Assembly: GCA_026552835.1 (NCBI GenBank)
Contig: JAPMTY010000127.1
Location: forward strand, 1 to 18,123
DNA: 18,123 nucleotides
DNA from: Candidatus Methanoperedens sp.
GTDB lineage: Archaea > Halobacteriota > Methanosarcinia > Methanosarcinales > Methanoperedenaceae
Direction: 5' to 3'
Positions 1-5,550 of the stretch are shown one piece after another. Position numbers and translations under genes: made by a program. The notes below the pieces were generated by a model that did not search any database, was not told the origin of the DNA, and worked only from the letters and a program-made list of their open reading frames with translations. Each line of letters begins with the position of its first letter. The stretch's first letter is position 1.

Positions 1-13
1 TCTAAAAATGATA

Positions 14-87
14 TGGGCCCGTTGCGATTTGAACGCAAGACCTCTCGGTTATCAGCCGAGCGCTCCACCTGTCTAAGCTACGGGCCC
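14..87 (-). tRNA. tRNA-Ile(GAT)
   Basis: The minus strand folds into a full cloverleaf. A 7-bp acceptor stem (GGGCCCG with CGGGCCC) is followed by a D arm, an anticodon stem CTCGG/CCGAG with loop CTGATAA (anticodon GAT, isoleucine), a short variable region and a T arm with TTCAAAT in the loop. The discriminator base is A and no CCA is encoded. The gene is transcribed away from the neighbouring tRNA-Ala. Confidence 0.95.
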
Positions 88-114
88 GAAACTAGCGCCC
101 ATATTACGCCATTT

Positions 115-124
115 GATTTAAATC
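115..124 (-). promoter_or_regulatory. TATA box of tRNA-Ile
   Basis: GATTTAAATC lies about 30 nt upstream of the tRNA-Ile 5' end on the minus strand, the usual distance for an archaeal box A. The core is palindromic, so orientation is inferred from the gene downstream. Confidence 0.5.
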
Positions 125-217
125 TTGTCTTTGAGAAATGCGAGCCAGGAAATCCCATAACGAGTTAATAATCGATACCTTTATCTAACTCCAAGCACTA
201 TGCAACTCACCCTTTCA

Positions 218-289
218 GGGCCGGTAGATCAGGGGTAGATCGCTCCCTTGGCATGGGAGAGGCCTCGGGTTCAATTCCCGACCGGTCCA
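218..289 (+). tRNA. tRNA-Ala(GGC)
   Basis: A complete cloverleaf is visible. The acceptor GGGCCGG pairs with CCGGTCC and includes a G3-U70 wobble, the classic alanine identity element. The D arm uses GATC/GATC, and the anticodon stem CTCCC/GGGAG encloses TTGGCAT (anticodon GGC). The T arm is TCGGG/CCCGA with loop TTCAATT. The discriminator is A, with no encoded CCA. A T-rich run follows at about 294-310 and could end transcription. Confidence 0.96.
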
Positions 290-376
290 TACTAATTCTT
301 TATTTCTTTATAACACCTTTAGCCTTATATTATTAGACAGCTTAACATCAGGAATTAGAATCCCAGGTGATTGAAT

Positions 377-1135
377 TTGTGGTCAAACATGCTCTCCAAT
401 GAAGGAAAAAATCTAGTCAAGCGAGCAGAAGGAGCGCAGGAAACAGGGGATTATAACCTGGCGATAGAGCTATATAAAAAAGCCGAGAAAAAATTTTGGG
501 AGGCTTCGGAGATAAGCACCGACTCTTATGAAACCAACCGTCTCAGGTACCTTGCGAATGATTATAAGCTCAAGGCCCTCCAGCTTGAAAACGAATATGG
601 CACAGGCGGCGCGGAGAGCCGCATCCAGCCAAAGAAAAAAGAAACGCCTGAATTCGATATATCCGGATTGCTCAACGGGACAGGGGTAAGCGAGAAGGTC
701 TTTGAAGCCGTAATAAAAATCGCAATGGAAATCAGCAGCGAAGGGCGGGAGGGACGGGCAATCGGGACGGCATTCACCATCGGCGATACCGTGAATGTCA
801 TGGCTAAATCAAAACAGCTCATACTGAATCCGTTCCAGGGATACAAAAAGGAGGAACGGAACATAACCGACCCCGAAATACGCGATAATATTAAGGAGTT
901 CGCGCAGCTGGATGGTGTTTTTGTGATTTCAGGCGATGGGGCGGTTGAAGCAGCGGGACGGTATATTACGATGGATACGGGACTTGTGAAAATCCCAAGA
1001 GGACTCGGCACGCGCCATTCTTCGGTAGCAGCCATGACTTCAGCCACCAAATCGATAGGGATTGTGGTTTCACAGAGCGGCGGGGTTATCAGGATATTCA
1101 GGGACGGGAAGATAGCCGCAACGATAAAGCCATAG
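377..1135 (+). CDS. dacZ: DisA_N-type diadenylate cyclase (DacZ-like) with N-terminal helical domain
   Basis: Predicted to condense two ATP into cyclic di-AMP, an archaeal and bacterial second messenger linked to osmotic and potassium balance. Residues ~10-70 form a charged helical segment (KRAEGAQETGDYNLAIELYKKAEKKF) resembling a MIT/TPR-like hairpin. Residues ~105-252 form a DisA_N domain with the signature D187-G188-A189 and an R213-H214-S215 triplet where many cyclases carry RHR. A TTG at 377 is preferred because the 7-mer AGGTGAT (365-371) sits 5 nt upstream. A TTG at 371 would have no spacing, and an ATG at 389 is the conservative alternative. The gene appears monocistronic. The domain call is firm; activity with RHS in place of RHR is inferred. 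Confidence 0.85.
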   Translation: MWSNMLSNEGKNLVKRAEGAQETGDYNLAIELYKKAEKKFWEASEISTDSYETNRLRYLANDYKLKALQLENEYGTGGAESRIQPKKKETPEFDISGLLNGTGVSEKVFEAVIKIAMEISSEGREGRAIGTAFTIGDTVNVMAKSKQLILNPFQGYKKEERNITDPEIRDNIKEFAQLDGVFVISGDGAVEAAGRYITMDTGLVKIPRGLGTRHSSVAAMTSATKSIGIVVSQSGGVIRIFRDGKIAATIKP

Positions 1136-1155
1136 AGCAGCGGTGCGATTTTATT

Positions 1156-1182
1156 CACCGCTGAGGCGCAAAGTCCGCAAAG
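1156..1182 (+). repeat. 27-bp CACCGC...GCAAAG repeat, copy 1
   Basis: This is one of six recognisable copies in the window of a 27-bp motif that begins CACCGC and ends CGCAAAG. It lies in the gap between the diadenylate cyclase and DUF1015 genes. The following bases (aattta) resemble those after the copy at 3800. Confidence 0.75.
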
Positions 1183-1280
1183 AATTTACTTTACACCATT
1201 CAGCCACATTTTAACTATAGTCATATTCGAAACATTCATGTGCGATATTATCCTTTGAGAACCAAAATTCAGGCTCAAAT

Positions 1281-2576
1281 ATGGTAGATATAAAACCCTT
1301 CAAAGCCACGGTACTTAATCCCGAACTGGCAGTGGATAAGCTTGTCTGCCCTGTCTATGACACCATAGATGCTGCAAATTACGAGAGATTTGCAAAGGTG
1401 AGAAACAACATTATCCATGTTACTACAAGAAAAAAAAGCATGGACAGGGATGATTTTATAGATTATGCCGCGAAGGAACTCGGACGTTTCAGGAGTTCGA
1501 GGGTACTTATCGAGAGGGAAAAACCTGCTTTTTATATCTATGGCATAATGTTCACCCTTTCACCCGAGATTCTTGCGCTGCTTCCCGAAAAGGACAGGAG
1601 GCAAAAGTACTTTGTTTTCGGGCTTGTAAGTCTTGTCAGGGTGGAAGAGCCCGGGAAAGGAAACATTGTCGGGCATGAGAATATTTTTGAAATTAATTCA
1701 AAAGAGCGCTACAGGCTCATGAAAGCCAGCATGATGAATTTCTCGCCGATTGCTGCGGAATACAGCATGCCTAACCACGAATTGAACAACCTTTTTGAAG
1801 AATACCTGGGATTTAAGCGCCCCGAACTTGAACTTGACCCCGAAAAGCCGCCGGTTGTCGATGTCCTTCTTAACGGAAGCCGGCATCTCCTGTGGGAGGT
1901 TACTGATGAAAACCTCATGCAGAGAATCAAAACCATGATGGAAGGGCGCAGGCTTCTCATTCTTGACGGGCACCACAGGTACGCCGCGTCCAGCCTGATG
2001 CGGGAAAAGGACGGTATCGGATATACGATGATGATGCTTATGGAAGGCGGGGACAGGGCTCTTTTGTTATTGCCATGGCACAGGGCGGTGCGCAATTTTA
2101 ATGCATCTGAGCTTGAACGCAGGATACATGCGAGTTTTTCGATAGAATGGCAGGGCGAGAGGAACAGCGAGGAATTCTACTCGATTCTCAGGAGACGCAC
2201 CGGCGAGTACGATGTAAAGCTTGGCATGTATGACGGGAAAAAATTCAGCGTCATAAGAGCGGATGAAAAAGCGGTGCGGGAGCTTTCAAAACAACGCAAT
2301 GAGGTTGTGGGGCTTGACCTGATTGTTCTTCATGACTGGCTGATAAATCCTGTGATAAGGGGAAAACCTGAAGAGGATGTGTCGTTTAGCGCAAGTCCGT
2401 CCGAAGCTGTGGCTAAAGTAGATAGCGGGGAGTTCGATGTGGCTTTTATCTTAAATCCCCTCTCGATTGGAGATGTTGAGAGAAAAGCATTTGTTGAGCG
2501 GCGGAATTTTCCCCAGAAGTCCACGCTTTTCCTTCCGAAGGTCGCGGAAGGGATTGTGATGAGGAAGATTGAATAG
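1281..2576 (+). CDS. DUF1015 family protein
   Basis: A 431-residue soluble protein, full length for the DUF1015 family. Recognition rests on the N-terminal block (VDIKPFKATVLNP...), the internal KAS-MMNFSPI region, and the motif DGHHRYAAS at residues 229-237, the most conserved family signature. That motif resembles the DGHHR of ParB-like free serine kinases, which hints at nucleotide or phosphoryl chemistry; this is inference only. The ATG is preceded by a weak AGG 8-10 nt upstream. A small hairpin just after the stop, shared with convergent mscL, probably ends transcription. The family assignment is secure; the substrate is unknown. Confidence 0.85.
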   Translation: MVDIKPFKATVLNPELAVDKLVCPVYDTIDAANYERFAKVRNNIIHVTTRKKSMDRDDFIDYAAKELGRFRSSRVLIEREKPAFYIYGIMFTLSPEILALLPEKDRRQKYFVFGLVSLVRVEEPGKGNIVGHENIFEINSKERYRLMKASMMNFSPIAAEYSMPNHELNNLFEEYLGFKRPELELDPEKPPVVDVLLNGSRHLLWEVTDENLMQRIKTMMEGRRLLILDGHHRYAASSLMREKDGIGYTMMMLMEGGDRALLLLPWHRAVRNFNASELERRIHASFSIEWQGERNSEEFYSILRRRTGEYDVKLGMYDGKKFSVIRADEKAVRELSKQRNEVVGLDLIVLHDWLINPVIRGKPEEDVSFSASPSEAVAKVDSGEFDVAFILNPLSIGDVERKAFVERRNFPQKSTLFLPKVAEGIVMRKIE

Positions 2577-2586
2577 TTTAAAATAA

Positions 2587-2625
2587 AGGATTCTTAAAAA
2601 TCCTACGTTAAATTACTTTTTTTCT
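2587..2625. terminator. Bidirectional terminator between DUF1015 and mscL
   Basis: AGGATT (2587-2592) pairs with AATCCT (2599-2604) around a 6-nt loop. A T-rich stretch follows at 2611-2625, and an A-rich run precedes the hairpin, so it could serve both converging genes. The T-run overlaps the last codons of mscL. Confidence 0.5.
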
Positions 2626-2921
2626 TTAACGATTGCCTTTACAATCATGAATATCACAACAGCAATTATGGTGAAATCGATTAATGCCCCAATAAAATCT
2701 CCTACCATGAACTTAATATTTCCTATGTTTAAGGTAGCCGACCTCCAATCGCCGCCCGGAACCAATGCTCCGATAATGGGCATAATCAGGTCGGTTACAA
2801 GCGCTGTTACAAGTTTTGTAACAGCAGCGCCCATGACGAATGCGACGGCAAGCCCGATTACCCCGTACTTGTTCAAAAAGTCCATAAATTCTTGCATAAA
2901 TGATTTCTTTTCTTCAGCCAT
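2613..2921 (-). CDS. mscL: Large-conductance mechanosensitive channel MscL
   Basis: A homo-oligomeric membrane channel that opens under membrane tension and releases solutes during hypo-osmotic shock. The 102-residue sequence has the family's N-terminal amphipathic helix (MQEFMDFLNKYG), a first transmembrane helix at ~18-48 with the pore-lining pattern GLAVAFVMGAAVTKLVTALV, a loop with GGDW, and a second transmembrane helix at ~72-97. It ends in a lysine-rich tail. It is shorter than the ~136-residue E. coli protein because the C-terminal cytoplasmic helix is nearly absent. GAGGAG lies just upstream of the ATG, and a TATA-like ttatatatgc at 2951-2960 fits a promoter. The c-di-AMP cyclase nearby is another osmotic-stress gene, though not in the same operon. 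Confidence 0.95.
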   Translation of the reverse strand: MAEEKKSFMQEFMDFLNKYGVIGLAVAFVMGAAVTKLVTALVTDLIMPIIGALVPGGDWRSATLNIGNIKFMVGDFIGALIDFTIIAVVIFMIVKAIVKEKK

Positions 2922-2950
2922 AAACTCCTCATTAAAGAGTTAGCATATGA

Positions 2951-2960
2951 GCATATATAA
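2951..2960 (-). promoter_or_regulatory. Putative TATA box of mscL
   Basis: Read on the minus strand this is ttatatatgc, about 30-39 nt before the mscL ATG. A transcript would have a very short leader containing GAGGAG. Confidence 0.4.
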
Positions 2961-3012
2961 CTTTCCAGATTTGAGTGGGTGCCCCTTGGTATTGTCAATC
3001 AAAAACCAAAAT

Positions 3013-3073
3013 AGCCACAGAGACGCGGAGGCACTGAGTTATTATTTCTCGGTGTCTCTGTGCCTCCGTGGCT
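3013..3073. repeat. Palindromic intergenic element, copy 1
   Basis: Two 26-nt arms (3013-3038 and 3048-3073) form an imperfect inverted repeat that starts AGCCAC and ends GTGGCT. The arms enclose the 9-nt loop TTATTATTT. A near copy with the same loop and orientation lies at 15458-15519. It sits between mscL and the end of the methyltransferase gene and would form a strong stem in RNA. Confidence 0.85.
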
Positions 3074-3099
3074 AATGTTTGATTATTGAAACTGAAGTT

Positions 3100-3753
3100 T
3101 CATCCTGATTGCATGATAATAAAATTTTTATTGTTAGTATATACTACTTTAAATCCGAATTGTTTTGATATCCATTCAAATGTACGCATACTGAAAAAAG
3201 AGATGTGAGTGGGGTCGCCTGGATACCACCACTCGCTGAAATCCGAAATGGCATCATGGAATGATGTCATGACTGCGAGAAAGCCCCCCGGCGCAATAAG
3301 TGAGCGGATTTTATGCAATTCTGTTTGTATATCCCTGAAATGTTCAAAAACTTCTGTAGAAATTACAAGGTCATACCGACTTTCTGGAAATTCAGGGAAG
3401 AAATACGGGTCAAAGACCTGACAATCATATCCCTCCCTTTTCATCAACTGCGCCAGCACGGGTTCGGGGCCGCAGCCGTAATCAAGGACTGAACTGACGC
3501 CGGGGCAATACTGGTGCAAAAACAGTATCTTTTCTAAAAACATCCCGACATATCCTTTATTCTGAAGCGTATTATCATGAAGCCTGTAACGTGCGGCTTC
3601 ATCCTGCGGCAGGAGATGGAACTTTCCAGGCACGAAAATCAGGTCGCATTCCGGGCATTTTACGAAACAGCGGTTTTTTTGCGCTTTGTGCGAGATTAAG
3701 AAATCAAGCGGCGAGACTTCGCTGCTGCAGAGGGAACATTTTAAGCCGGACAT
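3100..3753 (-). CDS. Class I SAM-dependent methyltransferase with N-terminal zinc ribbon
   Basis: A 217-residue protein. Residues 6-36 form a four-cysteine zinc ribbon (C6, C9, C33, C36). Residues 85-215 form a Rossmann methyltransferase with SAM motif I VLDYGCG at 89-95, EVFEHF at 134-139, and the PGGFLAV strand at 155-161. The conserved DPTHISFFS at 180-188 is typical of this ribbon-methyltransferase group. The substrate cannot be read from sequence. The frame stays open upstream to an ATG at 3840, but that extension is translated repeat DNA (copy at 3800-3826), so I chose the ATG at 3753, which places the zinc ribbon at the N-terminus as expected. Neither start has a clear ribosome binding site. 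Confidence 0.8.
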   Translation of the reverse strand: MSGLKCSLCSSEVSPLDFLISHKAQKNRCFVKCPECDLIFVPGKFHLLPQDEAARYRLHDNTLQNKGYVGMFLEKILFLHQYCPGVSSVLDYGCGPEPVLAQLMKREGYDCQVFDPYFFPEFPESRYDLVISTEVFEHFRDIQTELHKIRSLIAPGGFLAVMTSFHDAISDFSEWWYPGDPTHISFFSMRTFEWISKQFGFKVVYTNNKNFIIMQSG

Positions 3754-3799
3754 AGAGGGTTGAAGTAATAGCTCCTTGTGGCTTAAATATTTGGCATCA

Positions 3800-3826
3800 C
3801 ACCGCAGAGGCGCAAAGTACGCAAAG
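3800..3826 (+). repeat. 27-bp repeat, copy 2
   Basis: A forward copy beginning CACCGC and ending CGCAAAG, just upstream of the methyltransferase start. It is followed by about 40 nt (aatttgctcaaca...) that reappear in degraded form at 4603-4645. Confidence 0.8.
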
Positions 3827-3906
3827 AATTTGCTCAACATCTTTTTTACAGTTCCCGCAAAAGATATGTGCGAAATCTTATGAGGGTTAAATTTCGTCTA
3901 AAGTAC

Positions 3907-3933
3907 CTTTGCGCTCTTGGCGTCTTTGCGGTG
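3907..3933 (-). repeat. 27-bp repeat, copy 3 (inverted)
   Basis: A reverse-orientation copy (CTTTGCG...GCGGTG). With copy 2 it makes an inverted pair separated by 80 nt, and it sits only 10 nt from forward copy 4. Confidence 0.8.
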
Positions 3934-3943
3934 ACGTGTTATC

Positions 3944-3970
3944 CACCGCAGAGGCACAAAGTACGCAAAG
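3944..3970 (+). repeat. 27-bp repeat, copy 4 (3' side of GxxExxY)
   Basis: A forward copy ending 5 nt before the GxxExxY stop codon. With the inverted copy at 4355-4381 it frames the gene. Confidence 0.8.
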
Positions 3971-3975
3971 TTTTT

Positions 3976-4389
3976 TTATAGCTTATTCACAAATCTTCGG
4001 ATTCCATCCTTCATTAAGGGAACATTGAAGTTCAACAATAAACCTAACTTTAATCCGGATAACTTCAAATAAGTCAGCATTTGTGCTTCATGGATAGGAT
4101 CAATAGAAGCCACTGCTTTTAGTTCAAGAATTACTTTTTTATCCACAATTATATCAGCACGATAACCACAGTTCAATTGAATCCCCTTATATAAAACAGG
4201 TATCTGTACCTGTTTTTCAAAATTGATATTGCCAATAGAAAATTCACGGCAGAGACACTCCTCGTAAGCAGATTCCAATAACCCGGCTCCTAATATCTTA
4301 TGCACTTCGATTGCGGCCCCTATTATCTTACCCGATAATTCATTCTCATCCATTCTTTGCGTCCTCTGCGTCTTTGCGGTGAGCATCAT
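3976..4389 (-). CDS. GxxExxY family protein
   Basis: A 137-residue protein named for its signature, seen here as GLLESAY in the first third. Downstream are the QIPVLYKG block, YRADIIVDKKVILELKAV with a D...E-x-K arrangement recalling PD-(D/E)XK nuclease folds, and the C-terminal LNFNVPLMKDGIRRFV. Its role is unknown; the nuclease-like reading is inference. The frame is open up to 4506, but that would run through tRNA-Val, so the ATG at 4389 (weak GAAGG upstream) or the one at 4353 is more credible. From 4389, the first codons (LTAKTQRTQR) are translated directly from the 27-bp repeat. Inverted repeat copies flank the gene, suggesting it spreads or is maintained with them. Confidence 0.85.
   Translation of the reverse strand: MMLTAKTQRTQRMDENELSGKIIGAAIEVHKILGAGLLESAYEECLCREFSIGNINFEKQVQIPVLYKGIQLNCGYRADIIVDKKVILELKAVASIDPIHEAQMLTYLKLSGLKLGLLLNFNVPLMKDGIRRFVNKL
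4355..4381 (-). repeat. 27-bp repeat, copy 5 (inside GxxExxY 5' end)
   Basis: A reverse copy (CTTTGCG...GCGGTG) that supplies the second to eleventh codons or so of GxxExxY when translation starts at 4389. It is inverted relative to copy 4 on the other side of the gene. Confidence 0.85.
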
Positions 4390-4453
4390 ATAAGAGCCTT
4401 CATAAAGCAAAGTGAAAGTAATCCAAAAAAAGCAATTCGACCTTAGTGTTAAA

Positions 4454-4527
4454 TGGGCCCGCTGAGATTCGAACTCAGGACCTCCGCTGTGTGAGAGCGA
4501 CGTCATAACCGACTAGACCACGAGCCC
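4454..4527 (-). tRNA. tRNA-Val(CAC)
   Basis: A minus-strand cloverleaf. The acceptor GGGCTCG pairs with CGGGCCC with one wobble, the anticodon stem TCGCT/AGCGG encloses CTCACAC (anticodon CAC, valine), and the T arm is CTGAG/CTCAG with loop TTCGAAT. The discriminator is A and no CCA is encoded. A TATA-like aatcttattatg at 4555-4566 lies about 30 nt upstream. Confidence 0.95.
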
Positions 4528-4588
4528 TGTTAACGCAACTTGAAGGCGGGGATTCATAATAAGATTTTGCATTCTGGAGCCTATTCGG

Positions 4589-4645
4589 GCGCAAAAGATG
4601 TGCAAAGAATTTGCTCAACACCTATTACAGTACCTGCAAAAAATC
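4589..4645 (+). repeat. Degenerate copy of the sequence following repeat copy 2
   Basis: The stretch gcaaagaatttgctcaaca, then a TTACAGT-like block and a ccgcaaaa-like block, repeats the order seen at 3810-3866 with scattered changes. It lies in the 309-nt gene-free stretch between tRNA-Val and the pilin promoter. I see no coding sequence in that stretch. Confidence 0.6.
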
Positions 4646-4742
4646 TATTAGATATACAGTATATCGTAATCGGAAACACAGTTATAAAAATTGTTTTATC
4701 CGGTAAAGTCCTGCTCGTGTCTCATCATTATCATACCGCAAG

Positions 4743-4751
4743 TTTTAAATA
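4743..4751 (+). promoter_or_regulatory. TATA box of the small protein-pilin operon
   Basis: TTTTAAATA matches the archaeal box A well, and a transcript would start near 4770-4776. That gives a leader of about 60-65 nt containing the hairpin at 4782-4819 and the Shine-Dalgarno site AAAGGAG at 4824-4830. Confidence 0.6.
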
Positions 4752-4781
4752 CCTTATAATTATAATGAGATATATAATTGG

Positions 4782-4819
4782 AAGGGTGGCATCGCATTGA
4801 TTGATGTGTTGCTGCCCTT
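4782..4819 (+). promoter_or_regulatory. Leader hairpin before the small protein-pilin operon
   Basis: AAGGGTGGCA (4782-4791) pairs with TGCTGCCCTT (4810-4819) over 10 bp with two G-U wobbles and an 18-nt loop. It ends 4 nt before the ribosome binding site AAAGGAG (4824-4830). The AAGGG of the left arm could also compete as a decoy ribosome site. A regulatory role is inferred from position alone. Confidence 0.5.
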
Positions 4820-4836
4820 ATCCAAAGGAGACATAA

Positions 4837-5052
4837 ATGGCGAAAATAATGCATGTACAGACCGTTCTTATGGTGGACGATATTGAAGCCTTGAAAGCCA
4901 AGACTGGCGAATCCAGCACCAAGGACGCTCTCGCCAAAGCGGTACAGCATTTTCTTGATTGCGAATATACGCATGAAGAGAATATGTGGACTAAAAAGCT
5001 TGAAAAGGTGGTTAAAAAAAGGTCTAAGGAACAAGAGGAGGAAAACATATGA
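4837..5052 (+). CDS. Small charged helical protein (possibly DUF5371), coupled to pilin
   Basis: A 71-residue protein with no signal peptide or membrane segment. The first half (KIMHVQTVLMVDDIEALKAKTG-STKDALAKAVQHFL) looks like a short strand plus helices, as in small ribbon-helix-helix-like proteins. The second half is a highly charged helix (KKLEKVVKKRSKEQEEE). It resembles a family of ~70-residue Methanosarcinales proteins I recall as DUF5371; treat that name as tentative. The ATG has a strong AAAGGAG 6 nt upstream. Its stop codon overlaps the pilin start (ATGA at 5049-5052), so the two are translationally coupled. Regulation or assembly of the pilin is possible but unproven. Confidence 0.8.
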   Translation: MAKIMHVQTVLMVDDIEALKAKTGESSTKDALAKAVQHFLDCEYTHEENMWTKKLEKVVKKRSKEQEEENI

Positions 5053-5513
5053 AATTTGGAAAAAATGACGAGGCAGTTTCGCCTGTTATCGGTGTTATAC
5101 TGATGGTAGCGATTACTGTGATTCTGGCAGCGGTTATTGCTGCGTTCGTGTTCGGTATGGGCACGCCAACGAAAGCGCCGCAGGTACAGTTGAAGTTTAC
5201 TGCGACATACAATGGTTCGGGTCCTGCGACTAGTACTCTCAGGATGAGCCATGATGGCGGCGACCCGTTAGTAATGAAGGATGAGAAAATGACTATCACA
5301 GATGCGGTCAGTGGCAATACAGTCTATGGTGTTAACAGCATATTTTTGACGACTATGTTCCCTGCTGCCCCTGGTCTTCAAGATACATTGTCTCCTGGCA
5401 ACGCCTATACAAATATCTCGATGAACCTTACCCAAGGTTCTATCATAAAGATAACAGTTCTGGACGTTCCTTCAGGGCAGGTTATCGCAAGCACCAAGGT
5501 AACAGTCTCATAA
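5049..5513 (+). CDS. Archaeal type IV pilin / archaellin-like protein
   Basis: A 154-residue pilin with a class III signal peptide. A short charged leader (MKFGKNDEA) is followed at ~10-36 by the hydrophobic stretch beginning VSPVIGVILMVAITVILAAV, the hallmark of the Pilin_N/DUF1628 group. A prepilin peptidase is expected to cut close to A9-V10. The remaining ~118 residues are a beta-rich, Ser/Thr/Gly-rich, cysteine-free outer domain with N-x-S/T sequons (NGS, NIS, NLT). Known members build adhesion pili. No peptidase, assembly ATPase or membrane platform gene is in the window, so it would rely on machinery elsewhere. The start overlaps the stop of the 71-residue gene, and a terminator follows 9 nt after its own stop. 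Confidence 0.92.
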   Translation: MKFGKNDEAVSPVIGVILMVAITVILAAVIAAFVFGMGTPTKAPQVQLKFTATYNGSGPATSTLRMSHDGGDPLVMKDEKMTITDAVSGNTVYGVNSIFLTTMFPAAPGLQDTLSPGNAYTNISMNLTQGSIIKITVLDVPSGQVIASTKVTVS

Positions 5514-5522
5514 ACCCAATTC

Positions 5523-5550
5523 CCCCCTTTCCGGGGGTTCTTTTTTTTTC
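5523..5550 (+). terminator. Terminator of the pilin operon
   Basis: CCCCC (5523-5527) pairs with GGGGG (5533-5537), followed by TTCTTTTTTTTTC (5538-5550). This hairpin plus T-run comes directly after the pilin stop. The next ATG begins at 5551, immediately after the T-run. Confidence 0.8.

Noticed and set aside
562..1158. 198-codon open frame opposite the diadenylate cyclase
   Set aside because: It mirrors a well-supported gene, with no domain, no ribosome site and an antisense-type composition.
3800..4381. Possible CRISPR array from the repeated 27-bp units
   Set aside because: Copies alternate in orientation, spacing is irregular (10 to 384 nt), and no cas genes are present.
4390..4506. 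N-terminal extension of GxxExxY up to 4506
   Set aside because: It would read through tRNA-Val and produces no family-like sequence; starts at 4389 or 4353 fit better.
4454..4527. tRNA-Val as an integration site of a mobile element
   Set aside because: No integrase and no duplicated tRNA 3' end is visible; only small repeats surround it.
4540..4800. 86-codon plus-strand frame between tRNA-Val and the pilin operon
   Set aside because: It runs through repeat remnant and the TATA box, has no ribosome site, and its product looks like translated noncoding DNA.
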